Assembly: GCF_003206615.1 (NCBI RefSeq)
Contig: NZ_PZJW01000004.1
Location: 124,001-188,000, forward strand
Length of the DNA stretch: 64,000 nt
Direction of reading: 5' to 3'
Origin: Salinicola acroporae
GTDB taxonomy: Bacteria; Pseudomonadota; Gammaproteobacteria; Pseudomonadales; Halomonadaceae
Shown here piece by piece: positions 18,638-27,706 of the stretch. Position 1 is the stretch's first letter, and each line of letters starts with the position of its first letter. The notes under the pieces were generated by a model, which worked only from the letters and a program-made list of their open reading frames with translations, did no database searches and was not told the origin of the DNA. Position numbers and translations under genes: made by a program.

Positions 18638-19273
18638 TCAGGCGTCGCGTTCGATATCCACGTCGCTGGCAGGCGTGAAATCGTCGAGATCCATCATGTG
18701 GTCGAGCTTGCCGACCTTGGTGGTCAGGTAGTGCTCGTTGAACGGATTGCGGCCGGTGGTGATCGGCAGGCGCTCGTGGATCTCGACGCCATCGAGGCTC
18801 AACGCCTCGACCTTGCGCGGATTGTTGGTCATCAGACGCAGCGACCGAATACCCAGATGTTCCAGCATCGGCACGCAGATATCGTAGCGCCGCTGGTCAG
18901 CACCGAAACCCAGGCGCTCATTGGCTTCGACGGTGTCGGCGCCATCGTCCTGCAGCGCATAGGCCCGGATCTTGTTGAGCAGGCCGATGCCGCGGCCTTC
19001 CTGACGCAGATAGAGCAGGGCGCCGCGGCCCTCGTCGGCGATCCGCTTGAGCGCTTCCTGAAGCTGATAGCCGCAGTCGCAGCGCATCGAGAACAGGGCG
19101 TCGCCGGTCAGGCATTCGGAGTGCACCCGTGCGAGCACCGGTTCCGACGTGGTGACGTCGCCGAGGGTGAGCACGACGTGCTCCTTGCCGGTGGCCTCTT
19201 CCTGGAAGCCGTGCAGCATGAACGTCGCCCAGGGAGTGGGTAGTTGCGATGCGGCGATGAAGCGGATCGTCAC
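18638..19273 (-). CDS. ribA: GTP cyclohydrolase II
   Basis: 211 aa. Opens the imidazole ring of GTP, first step of riboflavin synthesis. Zinc ligands C54, C65 and C67 ([14 protein letters not shown]) fall at the same positions as in E. coli RibA (196 aa). The catalytic region [13 protein letters not shown] and the C-terminal [15 protein letters not shown] are also present. GTG start with GAGG 5 nt upstream. The C-terminus has a short acidic extension. A free-standing ribA divergent from hemE; no FMN riboswitch was seen. Confidence 0.96.
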   Translation of the reverse strand: MTIRFIAASQLPTPWATFMLHGFQEEATGKEHVVLTLGDVTTSEPVLARVHSECLTGDALFSMRCDCGYQLQEALKRIADEGRGALLYLRQEGRGIGLLNKIRAYALQDDGADTVEANERLGFGADQRRYDICVPMLEHLGIRSLRLMTNNPRKVEALSLDGVEIHERLPITTGRNPFNEHYLTTKVGKLDHMMDLDDFTPASDVDIERDA

Positions 19274-19344
19274 GATGACCTCGCGGTAGGAGGGGCCCCG
19301 GCGTCGAATGCTGGCCGGGAGCGCCGGACAATTAAAAGGGCGGC

Positions 19345-19378
19345 ATTATAACAGGCCTGGCGGCCGATCCGTTACAAT
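19345..19378. promoter_or_regulatory. Divergent ribA and hemE promoters (-10 elements)
   Basis: TATAAT on the minus strand (19350-19345) drives ribA, and TACAAT on the plus strand (19373-19378) drives hemE, back-to-back only about 22 bp apart. Their -35 regions must overlap each other and match the consensus poorly, so the two promoters may compete or share an activator. Confidence 0.5.
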
Positions 19379-19408
19379 GCCGGCAAATCTCGAACGCAAA
19401 AGGCCGTC

Positions 19409-20524
19409 ATGACTCTGTCCCGTGATTCCCAGTCGCAGGCACTTTCCGACGCTGTCCAGCCGCCGGCGCTACATAACGACCGACTGCTGCGGGCACTGGC
19501 CCGCCAGCCGGTGGACCGCACGCCGGTCTGGATGATGCGGCAGGCGGGCCGCTACCTGCCGGAGTATCGTCAGACCCGGGCCCACGCCGGCAGTTTCATG
19601 GATCTGTGTCGTAACGCCGAGCTGGCCTGTGAGGTGACGCTCCAGCCGCTCGAGCGTTATCCGCTGGATGCCGCCATTCTGTTCTCGGACATCCTGACTA
19701 TCCCGGACGCCATGGGGCTCGGGCTCTATTTCGAGACAGGCGAAGGCCCCAAGTTCCGCAAGACGGTGCGCTCCGCCGCCGAGGTGGCCGCCCTGAGTGC
19801 CCCGAACGCCGAGCGCGATCTCGACTACGTGATGAACGCCGTTGCCACGATCCGTCGCGAGCTTGGTGGCCGCGTGCCGCTGATCGGCTTTTCCGGCAGC
19901 CCGTGGACGCTGGCGACCTATATGGTCGAAGGCGGCTCGAGCAAGGATTTCCGCCACCTCAAGGCGATGCTCTACGGCGACCCCGACACCCTTCATGCAT
20001 TGCTGGGCATACTCGCCACCGCGGTCACCGACTACCTCAATGCCCAGATTCGCGCCGGCGCCCAGGTGGTGCAGATCTTCGACACCTGGGGCGGGGCATT
20101 GTCGACGCCGGCGTATCGCGAGTTCTCCCTGGCCTACATGCAGCGCATCGTCGATGGCCTGATTCGCGAGCACGACGGCCGTCGGGTGCCGGTGATCCTG
20201 TTTACCAAGAACGGCGGGCAGTGGCTCGAGTCGATCGCCGACAGCGGCTGCGACGCGGTGGGCCTGGACTGGACCACCGAGCTGAGCGACGCCCGTCGGC
20301 GCGTCGGCGAGCGGGTGGCGCTGCAGGGCAATCTCGACCCCAACGTGCTGTTTGCGCCACCGTCGCGCATTCGCGAGGAGGTTGCCCGTATCCTCGAGAG
20401 TTTCGGTCCGGGCGAAGGTCATGTCTTCAACCTGGGACACGGCATCAGCCAGTTCACCGATCCGGATCACGTCACGGCGTTCATGGATGCCCTGCATGAA
20501 CTCAGCCCTGCCTATCATCGATGA
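19409..20524 (+). CDS. hemE: Uroporphyrinogen decarboxylase
   Basis: 371 aa; most bacterial HemE are about 355, and the surplus is an N-terminal extension of about 20 residues before [21 protein letters not shown]. Decarboxylates uroporphyrinogen III to coproporphyrinogen III in haem synthesis. Signatures: [15 protein letters not shown] (arginines binding substrate), [31 protein letters not shown] and [14 protein letters not shown] lies 5 nt before the ATG. The 3' end overlaps the start of a small downstream frame by 29 bp. Confidence 0.96.
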   Translation: MTLSRDSQSQALSDAVQPPALHNDRLLRALARQPVDRTPVWMMRQAGRYLPEYRQTRAHAGSFMDLCRNAELACEVTLQPLERYPLDAAILFSDILTIPDAMGLGLYFETGEGPKFRKTVRSAAEVAALSAPNAERDLDYVMNAVATIRRELGGRVPLIGFSGSPWTLATYMVEGGSSKDFRHLKAMLYGDPDTLHALLGILATAVTDYLNAQIRAGAQVVQIFDTWGGALSTPAYREFSLAYMQRIVDGLIREHDGRRVPVILFTKNGGQWLESIADSGCDAVGLDWTTELSDARRRVGERVALQGNLDPNVLFAPPSRIREEVARILESFGPGEGHVFNLGHGISQFTDPDHVTAFMDALHELSPAYHR

Positions 20525-20792
20525 GTCCGCCGACGGCGAGCCCCGCCGTAACAGCGATGCCGCCTGGCGCCTGGCCACCCGGCTGCGGGGCGGTTGGCAG
20601 CGACTCGAGTGGCTGCGCTGGATTCCACGCCCCCTGCGCGATGGCGGCTACCGTTTCATCGGCAACCACCGGCATCGGCTTTCATCGCTGGGTGCCGCGC
20701 GTCTTGAGGATCACCCACGCTGGGTGAATCGTCTCCCCGCCGGGCTCTGTAATCGCTGCGGGTTGCCTGGCGACCTGGCGGACGCGTCATGA
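20496..20792 (+). CDS. Small DUF393 (DCC-family) C-terminal-like protein, possibly truncated
   Basis: 98 aa. The stretch [20 protein letters not shown], continuing [10 protein letters not shown], resembles the C-terminal end of DCC/DUF393 thiol-disulphide oxidoreductase-like proteins. The N-terminal part with the DxxCxxC motif is missing. A Cys-rich tail ([10 protein letters not shown]) follows. It overlaps the end of hemE by 29 bp and its TGA overlaps the VanZ-like start (ATGA, 20789-20792), which suggests it is translated. It may be a decayed DCC gene or a free-standing small domain. The family match is from memory of the pattern. Confidence 0.5.
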   Translation: MNSALPIIDESADGEPRRNSDAAWRLATRLRGGWQRLEWLRWIPRPLRDGGYRFIGNHRHRLSSLGAARLEDHPRWVNRLPAGLCNRCGLPGDLADAS

Positions 20793-21187
20793 AAACCGGC
20801 CGCTACGGGTGGGTCCAGATCGGGCTATCGCGCTGGCGAAAAATCGCCGCGGTGGTGGCGACCCTGGGCTGGGCGGCCGGGATCGCCTGGGGGAGCTTGA
20901 GCCCCGCCGCGGACTTGCCGCAGCAGCTGCCCTGGGACAAGTTCAACCACTTCATCGCCTATGCCGGCCTGGCGCTGGGGCTGCGTCTCTCCGGGAGCCG
21001 CTGGTTGTCGGCCTGGCTGGCGGCGGTGGCGTTCAGTATCGCCATTGAATACCTGCAGCTCTTGGTGCCGGGGCGTCAAGGCGGCGACTGGAACGATATT
21101 CTCGCCAATGCGCTCGGCGCCAGCCTCGCCTTGGGCGTGTCAGCGTTCGGGTCGTGGCGCCGACGCGGTCGCGGCATTCAACGTTAG
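20789..21187 (+). CDS. VanZ-like family membrane protein
   Basis: 132 aa, three or four predicted membrane helices. The VanZ-type motifs WDKFNHFIAYAGLALGLRL, IEYLQLLVPGRQGGDWNDIL and ANALGASLALG are clear. VanZ confers low-level teicoplanin resistance in enterococci, but most homologues have no known function. Coupled to the preceding small frame by an ATGA overlap. Confidence 0.82.
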   Translation: MKTGRYGWVQIGLSRWRKIAAVVATLGWAAGIAWGSLSPAADLPQQLPWDKFNHFIAYAGLALGLRLSGSRWLSAWLAAVAFSIAIEYLQLLVPGRQGGDWNDILANALGASLALGVSAFGSWRRRGRGIQR

Positions 21188-21246
21188 TCGAAGGGGGCGC
21201 CAGAATGTCCCGACGCCATGGAGGCTGCGGAGAATCTTCGGTGCGG

Positions 21247-21262
21247 GCACCACTATGGTGCA
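21247..21262. promoter_or_regulatory. NtrC-binding site upstream of aapJ
   Basis: GCACC-ACTAT-GGTGC(A): perfect 5-5-5 dyad matching the NtrC consensus TGCACC-N5-GGTGCA except for the outermost left base. Its centre is about 170 bp upstream of the inferred sigma-54 start, a normal enhancer distance. Confidence 0.7.
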
Positions 21263-21400
21263 GGTGTGTTATTTAAGCACTGTTTTGAAACAATTTGTTG
21301 TCGATTTGGTGGCTCAGGAGGCCCAGCGGACTCGATGCCGGCATGATCATCGAGGCTAGAGTAGCGTTGAAACAGGGTTTTACGGCCCTCGGCGCGAAAG

Positions 21401-21416
21401 TGGAACGAACTTTGCT
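21401..21416 (+). promoter_or_regulatory. Sigma-54 promoter of the aap operon
   Basis: TGGAACGAACTTTGCT matches TGGCACG-N4-TTGCW at all but one informative position, with the required 12-bp GG-to-GC spacing. The start would be near 21427, 50 bp before the aapJ ATG. Confidence 0.75.
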
Positions 21417-21477
21417 AATTTCATCTGGGCATGTTCCGGCATGCACTCAAATGATAACGCGAGGGAGTTGATTCCAT

Positions 21478-22506
21478 ATGCGCCACAAGAACAAAAGCCT
21501 GATCGTACTGCCAGCCGCCATGCTTGCCGCGGCCGCCGTCACCCAAGTTCAGGCTGCCACTCTGGATGAGGTCAAAAGCAGCGGCGAGTTCACCTGTGGT
21601 GTCAGCACGGGGCTGACCGGGTTCTCGTCTCCCGATGAAAATGGCAAATGGACCGGTATCGACGTTGAAGTCTGCCGTGCCGTTGCCGCGGCCGTTCTGG
21701 GCGACCCGGAAGCCGTTGTTTTCTCCCCGCTGACCGCCAAGGAGCGCTTCACCGCGCTGCAGTCCGGCGAAGTCGACGTGCTGTCCCGCAATACGACCTG
21801 GACCGCCACCCGCGACAACTCGCTGGGGCTGAACTTCACCGGGGTCAACTTCTACGACGGTCAGGGCTTCCTGGTGCGCAAGGACCTGGGCGTCAGCAGC
21901 GCGACCGAGCTCGATGGTGCGTCCATCTGCGTGCAGTCCGGTACTACCACCGAGTTGAACATGGCCGACTACTTCAAGGCCAACGACATGCAGTTCCAGC
22001 AGGTGGCATTCGACACCTCCGACCAGACGGCGCAAGGTTTCGACAGTGGTCGCTGTGACGTGCTGACCTCCGACTCCTCGCAGCTGGCCGCACTGCGCCT
22101 GCAGCTGGCGGATCCGGACGGTGTCGTGATTCTGCCGGAACGCATCTCCAAGGAGCCGCTGGGCCCGGTCGTGCGTCAGGGCGACGATCAGTGGTTCAAC
22201 ATCGTCAAGTGGACGTTGTTCGCCATGCTTGACGCCGAAGAGCTCGGCATCACCAGCGAGAATGTCGACGAAATGCGCGACACCCCGCCGAATCCGGACG
22301 TCGCCCGCCTGCTGGGCAAGGACGGCAACTTCGGCGAGCAGATGGGCATCAGCAACGACTGGGCCTACAACATCGTCAAGATGGTCGGCAACTATGGCGA
22401 AGTCTTCGAGCGCACCGTGGGCTCCGGCTCGCCGATGGCGCTCGAACGCGGCATCAACGCGCTGTGGAACGACGGCGGCATCCAGTACGCACCGCCGGTT
22501 CGCTAA
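21478..22506 (+). CDS. aapJ: General L-amino-acid ABC transporter, periplasmic binding protein
   Basis: 342 aa. Signal peptide with cleavage near VQA-ATLDEV, then a family 3 solute-binding domain with the AapJ pattern (FTCGVSTGLTGFSSPDENGKW, GIDVEVCRAVAAAVLGD, TTWTATRD). Binds a broad range of L-amino acids in Rhizobium Aap systems. GAGGGAG ribosome site. First gene of aapJQMP; its transcript is followed by an 11-bp hairpin that probably raises its level over the permeases. Nitrogen control through NtrC and sigma-54 is indicated upstream. Confidence 0.93.
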   Translation: MRHKNKSLIVLPAAMLAAAAVTQVQAATLDEVKSSGEFTCGVSTGLTGFSSPDENGKWTGIDVEVCRAVAAAVLGDPEAVVFSPLTAKERFTALQSGEVDVLSRNTTWTATRDNSLGLNFTGVNFYDGQGFLVRKDLGVSSATELDGASICVQSGTTTELNMADYFKANDMQFQQVAFDTSDQTAQGFDSGRCDVLTSDSSQLAALRLQLADPDGVVILPERISKEPLGPVVRQGDDQWFNIVKWTLFAMLDAEELGITSENVDEMRDTPPNPDVARLLGKDGNFGEQMGISNDWAYNIVKMVGNYGEVFERTVGSGSPMALERGINALWNDGGIQYAPPVR

Positions 22507-22526
22507 GCGTTACCTCGTGCTCTCGA

Positions 22527-22563
22527 CACCGCGCCCCTTCGGTCTGAGCGCCGGGGCGCGGTG
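22527..22563 (+). promoter_or_regulatory. Intercistronic hairpin between aapJ and aapQ
   Basis: CACCGCGCCCC / GGGGCGCGGTG, 11-bp perfect stem with a 15-nt loop and no T-run. Hairpins after binding-protein genes typically protect the upstream message or partly stop transcription, giving excess binding protein. Confidence 0.65.
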
Positions 22564-22591
22564 CCTCTCAACGCTCGAGTAGAGACAACTC

Positions 22592-23782
22592 ATGCTGCGT
22601 CCATCCACTACCTTACCGCGACGAGGGCATGGGCCCTTGTGGCGGAATCCCGCCATACGCGCCCTGATCGTCCAGGCCGTGCTGTTTCTGGTGCTGGCGG
22701 TTTTCATCGGCTATCTGGTTCACAACACGCTGCTCAACCTGGAAGCCCGCGGTATTCATACCGGTTTCGGTTTTCTGGAGGGGCGAGCCGGCTTCTCGAT
22801 TCCGCAGACGCTGATCGAGTACACCAGCGACAGTACCTATGGCAGAACCTTCGTCATCGGGCTGCTCAATACGCTGCTGGTGTCGGCGCTGGGTATCGTC
22901 GCCGCCACGATCATCGGGTTTCTGGTGGGGATCGCGCGCCTGTCGCCCAACTGGCTGCTGGCGCGTCTGGCGACGATCTACGTCGAGACCTTCCGTAATA
23001 TCCCGCTGCTGGTCCAGATCCTGTTCTGGTACTACGCCGTGCTGCGGGCACTCCCGTCGCCACGACAGAGCCTATCGCTGTTCGATGCCTTCTTCTTCAA
23101 CGTGCGGGGCATGGTGATGCCCAACCCGCAGCCGCTGGATGGTTTTGCCGCCACGCCCTGGGCGCTGCTGGTTGCCGTCGTCGTCACGATCCTGTTCGGC
23201 CTGTTCGCCAAGCGTCGCCAGGCGAGCACGGGCAAGGCGCTTCCCGTCTACTGGATCGGCCTGACGATCATTGTCGGACTGCCGCTGATCGTCTTCCTGG
23301 CTACCGGTTCACCGCTCGAGTGGACGCTGCCGGAAATGGCGGGATTCAACTTCCGCGGTGGTGTCAACATCCTGCCGGAACTGCTGGCGCTGTGGCTGGC
23401 ACTGTCGATCTACACGGCGGCGTTCATCGCCGAGATCGTGCGCTCGGGCATTCTGTCGGTCTCCCACGGTCAGACGGAAGCCGCGCGCTCGCTGAGCCTG
23501 CCGGAGGCGATCACGCTGCGCAAGATCGTCATTCCTCAGGCGATGCGAGTGATCATCCCGCAGATGACCAGTCAGTATCTCAACCTGATCAAGAACTCGT
23601 CGCTGGCGACCGCCATCGGCTATCCCGATCTCGTCGCGGTGTTTGCCGGTACCACGTTGAACCAGACCGGACAGGCGATCGAGATCATCGCCATGACCAT
23701 GGCGGTCTATCTGGTCATCAGCCTGACGGTCTCGTTTTTGATGAATCTTTATAATGCGCGCACGCTGCTGAAGGAGCGTTGA
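22592..23782 (+). CDS. aapQ: General L-amino-acid ABC transporter permease
   Basis: 396 aa. A long N-terminal region with one membrane segment (about 24-48) and a periplasmic stretch precede the HisM-type permease domain. The EAA loop is near SHGQTEAARSLSLPEAITLRKIVIPQA. The large insert between membrane segments is typical of AapQ. It forms the membrane heterodimer with AapM. The stop is one base from the aapM start. Confidence 0.93.
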   Translation: MLRPSTTLPRRGHGPLWRNPAIRALIVQAVLFLVLAVFIGYLVHNTLLNLEARGIHTGFGFLEGRAGFSIPQTLIEYTSDSTYGRTFVIGLLNTLLVSALGIVAATIIGFLVGIARLSPNWLLARLATIYVETFRNIPLLVQILFWYYAVLRALPSPRQSLSLFDAFFFNVRGMVMPNPQPLDGFAATPWALLVAVVVTILFGLFAKRRQASTGKALPVYWIGLTIIVGLPLIVFLATGSPLEWTLPEMAGFNFRGGVNILPELLALWLALSIYTAAFIAEIVRSGILSVSHGQTEAARSLSLPEAITLRKIVIPQAMRVIIPQMTSQYLNLIKNSSLATAIGYPDLVAVFAGTTLNQTGQAIEIIAMTMAVYLVISLTVSFLMNLYNARTLLKER

Positions 23783-23783
23783 G

Positions 23784-24896
23784 ATGACGACTGACTCTAC
23801 CTTCCGCACCGAAATGATCGAAGCGCGCGAGGCGCCGGACCAGCGCCGGGGCGTGATCGGCTGGTTTCGAGCCAATCTGTTCAACGGACCGATCAACAGT
23901 ATCGTCTCGATCGTCGTCATCTACCTGCTGGCACGACTGGTCTGGCCGTTCCTCGAATGGGCAGTGATCGACGCCGACTGGATTGGTACCACGCGAGACG
24001 CTTGTACCGGCGATGGCGCCTGCTGGGTGTTCATCTCGGCGCGCTTCGAATCCATCATCTACGGCTTCTATCCGGACGCCGCACGCTGGCGCGTCGACAT
24101 CGTGTTCGCGCTGCTGGCGATCCTGGTCGCCTGGCTGGCGGTCCCCAAGCTCCCCTACAAGAAATGGGTGGCGCTGTTTGCGCTTGTCGGCCTGCCGATC
24201 ATCGCCTACTTCCTGCTGGTGGGAGGCTCGTTCGGGCTGGAGTACGTGCCGACGCGCGCCTGGGGTGGCCTGATGCTGACGCTGACGATTGCCGTGCTGG
24301 GTATCGTCGGTTCGCTACCGCTGGGGATCATTCTGGCGCTCGGTCGACGCTCCAAGATGCCGTTCGTCAAAGGCATCTGCGTGATCTTCATCGAGTTCTG
24401 GCGCGGCGTTCCGTTGATCACGGTGCTGTTCATGGCCTCGGTCATGCTGCCCCTGTTCGTGCCTGGGGATTTCGACTTCGACAAGCTGTTGCGCGCGCTG
24501 ATCGGGATCATGTTCTTCTGGAGCGCCTACATGGCGGAGGTAATCCGCAGCGGCCTGCAGGCGATCGGCAAGGGGCAGACGGAAGCGGGCCAGGCGCTGG
24601 GGCTGAACTACTGGCAGAGAACCGGCCTGATCGTACTGCCGCAGGCGCTCAAGCTGGTGATCCCGGGGATCGTCAACACCTTCATCGCGCTGTTCAAGGA
24701 TACGTCGCTGGTGCTGATCATCGGCCTTTTCGACCTGCTGGCGATCATTCGCGCCGGCCTCACCGACTCCAACTGGCTGGGCTTTTCCACCGAAGGCTAT
24801 GTCTTCGCGGCGGCCGTCTACTGGGTATTCTGCTTCAGCATGTCCCGCTACAGCCAGTACATCGAGCGACGTCTGAACACCGGACATAAACGGTGA
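23784..24896 (+). CDS. aapM: General L-amino-acid ABC transporter permease
   Basis: 370 aa. N-terminal membrane segments and a long periplasmic insert with two cysteines (DACTGDGACWVF) precede the permease domain. The EAA motif is GKGQTEAGQALGLNYWQRTGLIVLPQA. Partner of AapQ. Directly behind aapQ with a 1-bp gap, within the same transcript. Confidence 0.93.
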   Translation: MTTDSTFRTEMIEAREAPDQRRGVIGWFRANLFNGPINSIVSIVVIYLLARLVWPFLEWAVIDADWIGTTRDACTGDGACWVFISARFESIIYGFYPDAARWRVDIVFALLAILVAWLAVPKLPYKKWVALFALVGLPIIAYFLLVGGSFGLEYVPTRAWGGLMLTLTIAVLGIVGSLPLGIILALGRRSKMPFVKGICVIFIEFWRGVPLITVLFMASVMLPLFVPGDFDFDKLLRALIGIMFFWSAYMAEVIRSGLQAIGKGQTEAGQALGLNYWQRTGLIVLPQALKLVIPGIVNTFIALFKDTSLVLIIGLFDLLAIIRAGLTDSNWLGFSTEGYVFAAAVYWVFCFSMSRYSQYIERRLNTGHKR

Positions 24897-24960
24897 GTGC
24901 GACCAGCGACTGTGTCTCCACGCACTCCCATAACGAGATTGTCATCAGGAAATCATTGCC

Positions 24961-25740
24961 ATGAGCGAAGCGACAGCGTCTCAGACAACCGCGTCCGGCA
25001 GCGACCGACCGATGATCGAAATTGATCATCTCAACAAGTGGTACGGCAGTTTCCATGTGCTGCGCGACATCAACCTGACCGTGACCAAGGGCGAGCGGAT
25101 CGTCATCTGTGGCCCTTCCGGCTCGGGCAAGTCGACGATGATCCGCTGCATCAATCACCTCGAGGAGCACCAGCAGGGCTCTATCGTGGTCAACGGCGTG
25201 CCGATGACCAACGACGTCAAGCGGATCGAGCAGATCCGCCGCAACGTCGGCATGGTCTTCCAGCACTTCAATCTGTTTCCCCACCTGACCGTGCTCGAGA
25301 ACTGCTGCCTGTCCCAGATCTGGGTACAGAAGAAGCCGCGTGCCGAGGCGGAGAAGACCGCGATGGAATATCTCGAGCGGGTTCAGATCGCCAATCAGGC
25401 ACTGAAATATCCCGGCCAGCTTTCGGGTGGTCAGCAGCAGCGCGTGGCGATCGCCCGGGCGCTCTGCATGCGCCCGGAGGTGATGCTGTTCGATGAGCCG
25501 ACCTCGGCGCTCGATCCGGAGATGATCAAGGAAGTGCTCGACGTCATGATCGAGCTCGCCCATGAAGGCATGACAATGCTCTGCGTCACCCATGAGATGG
25601 GCTTCGCCAAGACCGTCGCCGATCGGGTGATCTTCATGGACCAGGGCCAGATCATCGAAGAAGCGCCGCCGCACGAGTTCTTCAATAATCCGCGCTCCGA
25701 GCGAACCCAGCTGTTCCTGAGCCAGATCCTGGGACATTGA
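24961..25740 (+). CDS. aapP: General L-amino-acid ABC transporter ATPase
   Basis: 259 aa. Walker [11 protein letters not shown]-loop [12 protein letters not shown], signature [15 protein letters not shown], Walker [13 protein letters not shown] and switch His in CVTHEMGF. Drives AapJQM uptake. It is 64 bp after aapM, with an AGGAAA ribosome site. Confidence 0.95.
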   Translation: MSEATASQTTASGSDRPMIEIDHLNKWYGSFHVLRDINLTVTKGERIVICGPSGSGKSTMIRCINHLEEHQQGSIVVNGVPMTNDVKRIEQIRRNVGMVFQHFNLFPHLTVLENCCLSQIWVQKKPRAEAEKTAMEYLERVQIANQALKYPGQLSGGQQQRVAIARALCMRPEVMLFDEPTSALDPEMIKEVLDVMIELAHEGMTMLCVTHEMGFAKTVADRVIFMDQGQIIEEAPPHEFFNNPRSERTQLFLSQILGH

Positions 25741-25752
25741 GGATAACATCGG

Positions 25753-26145
25753 ATGGGTATCGAAAAACTCTTCGTCAGCGGCGCCCCGCAGCCGATCGCA
25801 CCGTTCTCCCACGCCTGCAAGGTGGGGGAGCTGGTCTTCATTACCGGCCAGATGCCGACGGTGCCGGAGACCAATGAGATGCTGCTGGGCACGTTCACCG
25901 AGCAGACGCACCGGGTGATGCAGAATCTGGCGATCGTCCTCGAAGCCGCCGGCACCAGCTTCGAGCATGTGGTCCAGAGTCGTGTCTTCATCACCAACAT
26001 GGGGCACTTCGAGGAGGTGAACGGTGTCTATGCGAGCTATTTTGAGGACCCGCTGCCGACGCGGACCTGCATCGGTGTCACCGGCCTCGCCGGCGGTGCC
26101 GATGTCGAGGTAGACATGATTGCCTGGATTCCGCCAGTGGAATGA
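25753..26145 (+). CDS. RidA-family enamine/imine deaminase
   Basis: 130 aa. YjgF/YER057c/UK114 fold with VGELVFITGQMP, QNLAIVLEAAGTSFEHVVQSRVFIT and the conserved arginine in PTRTCIGV. RidA hydrolyses reactive enamines made from amino acids by PLP enzymes. Only 12 bp after aapP and before a strong terminator, so it is the last gene of the amino-acid uptake operon. Several subfamilies exist; this is not certainly canonical RidA. Confidence 0.88.
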   Translation: MGIEKLFVSGAPQPIAPFSHACKVGELVFITGQMPTVPETNEMLLGTFTEQTHRVMQNLAIVLEAAGTSFEHVVQSRVFITNMGHFEEVNGVYASYFEDPLPTRTCIGVTGLAGGADVEVDMIAWIPPVE

Positions 26146-26166
26146 TCGAACGAAGTTCGGTCTTTG

Positions 26167-26201
26167 CGACTTCGCCCCGCACCCGCGGGGCGAAGTCGTT
26201 T
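26167..26201 (+). terminator. Rho-independent terminator of the aap-ridA operon
   Basis: CGACTTCGCCCCGC-ACCC-GCGGGGCGAAGTCG, 14-bp perfect stem followed by TTT. Confidence 0.8.
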
Positions 26202-26279
26202 CTGCAGGCCTGAAGGTTGAGCGATGAAGGAATCTCTACCAAGCTTGGATGACGATCCACGGAACAGGAGAGGGTGATC

Positions 26280-26696
26280 ATGGACAAGACCTTCGTTGTC
26301 GCTGCCGACGCATCCCGCGCGCGTATCTTCGCCCGAGAGGCTCGGGTGCTTCGGGAAATCGAGACATTGACGCATCCTGAGTCCCGGCTGCATACGGGAG
26401 ATCTGCGCACGGGAGGCGAAGGGTCGGCCACTTCCGGGGCCAGTCAGCGCCAGACCGGCAACGACAACGCCACGTCGGAGAAGCAGGCGATGTTTTTTGC
26501 CAAGGAGGTCGCCGACTACCTGCGTAAAGCGAGAACCCAGGGTAAGGCCGATAAGTTCGTACTGATTGCCGCGCCGCAGTTCCTGGGCCAGCTGCGCGAC
26601 AAGCTCGACAAGCCAACGCTCGACTGCGTCACTCAGACGCTCGATAAGGATCTTTCGAAAGCCAACGAGGACGAAATCATCAGCAAGCTCGATTGA
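26280..26696 (+). CDS. Host attachment protein family
   Basis: 138 aa. Matches the host-attachment/AtsE family: TFVVAADASRARIFAREARV at the N-terminus, a polar middle (DLRTGGEGSATSG), and KFVLIAAPQFLGQLRDKLDK. The eRF1-like fold is shared with proteins first linked to Agrobacterium plant attachment, but the family is widespread in non-symbionts and its function is unknown. GAGAGGG precedes the ATG; a GTG two codons earlier would sit on the ribosome site. Own transcription unit. Confidence 0.82.
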   Translation: MDKTFVVAADASRARIFAREARVLREIETLTHPESRLHTGDLRTGGEGSATSGASQRQTGNDNATSEKQAMFFAKEVADYLRKARTQGKADKFVLIAAPQFLGQLRDKLDKPTLDCVTQTLDKDLSKANEDEIISKLD

Positions 26697-26728
26697 CCCT
26701 CGATCGGGGCCGGCGGTGACTCTCTCTG

Positions 26729-27655
26729 TCAGGGGATCGTCGGCAGGTCGATCTCGTCGCTGCGCTGAATGCCGGCGGTCATTTCGCGACACAGGCGCAG
26801 GAACTCGCGCATACCGGTCGTCAGGTATTTTTGACGATGCCAGATGAAGGCGAAGCGGCGGGTAAGATCCAGCTCCGGTGTCGCGATCGGCACCAGGCTG
26901 CCGCGTCGGAAAGCGTCTCTCAACGCCAGGCGAGAGACGCAGCCGATGCCGAGACCGGACTCAACGGCGCGCTTGATCCCCTCGGTGTGCTCCAGTTCAA
27001 GCAGAATATTGAAACGCCCTCGCCGGTGACGCATGGCATGTTCCAGCGTCCGGCGCGTGCCGGAACCCACTTCGCGCATGATCCACGCCTCGCGTAGCAG
27101 CCGCTCGACATCGGCGCTTCCTGCCTCGGCCAATGAGTGGCGCGGCGAGCAGAACACGGTCAGGTCGTCTTCGATCCAGGGTTGGATGACGATATCATCG
27201 TGTTGGCAATCACCCTCGATCAGGCCCAGGTCCAGCTCATGCAGCGCAATGCGTTCGACGATGGAGGCGGTGTTGCGGACATGCAGCCGGACCCGGCTTT
27301 CCGGGTAGCGCTGCATGAAATCGCTGATCAACAGTGTCGCCAGGTAATTGCCGATCGTCAGCGTCGCTCCCACCTCCAGCGAGCTGATACCGCTCTGGCC
27401 CTGCAGCAATTCCTCGATCTCCTCGCCACGATCCAGTAGCGCAACCGCCTTGGGCAGCAGTTGAAAGCCCAGCGCATTCAGCTTGAGGCGCTTGCCGAGC
27501 CGGTCCAGCAACTGGCAGTCGAACTGTCTTTCCAGTTCCGCCAGCGCAGTACTTGTCGCCGACTGCGACATCGACAGTGTCTGCGCGGCGCGAGACACGC
27601 TCTGGTGCTGGGCTATCGCCACGAAAACCTCAAGTTGTCGCAGGGTGTAGCGCAT
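26729..27655 (-). CDS. finR: LysR-family regulator, FinR-like
   Basis: 308 aa. LysR HTH (residues 4-62, RQLEVFVAIAQHQSVSRAAQ) and effector domain. Its position divergent from fpr matches Pseudomonas finR, which activates fpr under superoxide and other stresses. A 17-bp dyad lies in the 151-bp gap, centred near -54 of the fpr start. Identity as FinR rests on synteny; a generic LysR regulator is the alternative. Confidence 0.8.
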   Translation of the reverse strand: MRYTLRQLEVFVAIAQHQSVSRAAQTLSMSQSATSTALAELERQFDCQLLDRLGKRLKLNALGFQLLPKAVALLDRGEEIEELLQGQSGISSLEVGATLTIGNYLATLLISDFMQRYPESRVRLHVRNTASIVERIALHELDLGLIEGDCQHDDIVIQPWIEDDLTVFCSPRHSLAEAGSADVERLLREAWIMREVGSGTRRTLEHAMRHRRGRFNILLELEHTEGIKRAVESGLGIGCVSRLALRDAFRRGSLVPIATPELDLTRRFAFIWHRQKYLTTGMREFLRLCREMTAGIQRSDEIDLPTIP

Positions 27656-27679
27656 CAGTTGCGGCCCTTATCGATTTCA

Positions 27680-27696
27680 TGGATATAGGATATCCA
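27680..27696. promoter_or_regulatory. LysR-type operator of the finR-fpr gap
   Basis: TGGATATAGGATATCCA, perfect 7-3-7 palindrome containing T-N11-A spacing. Centred about 54 bp upstream of the inferred fpr start and 33 bp upstream of the finR ATG. Confidence 0.7.
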
Positions 27697-27706
27697 AATA
27701 ATCCAC

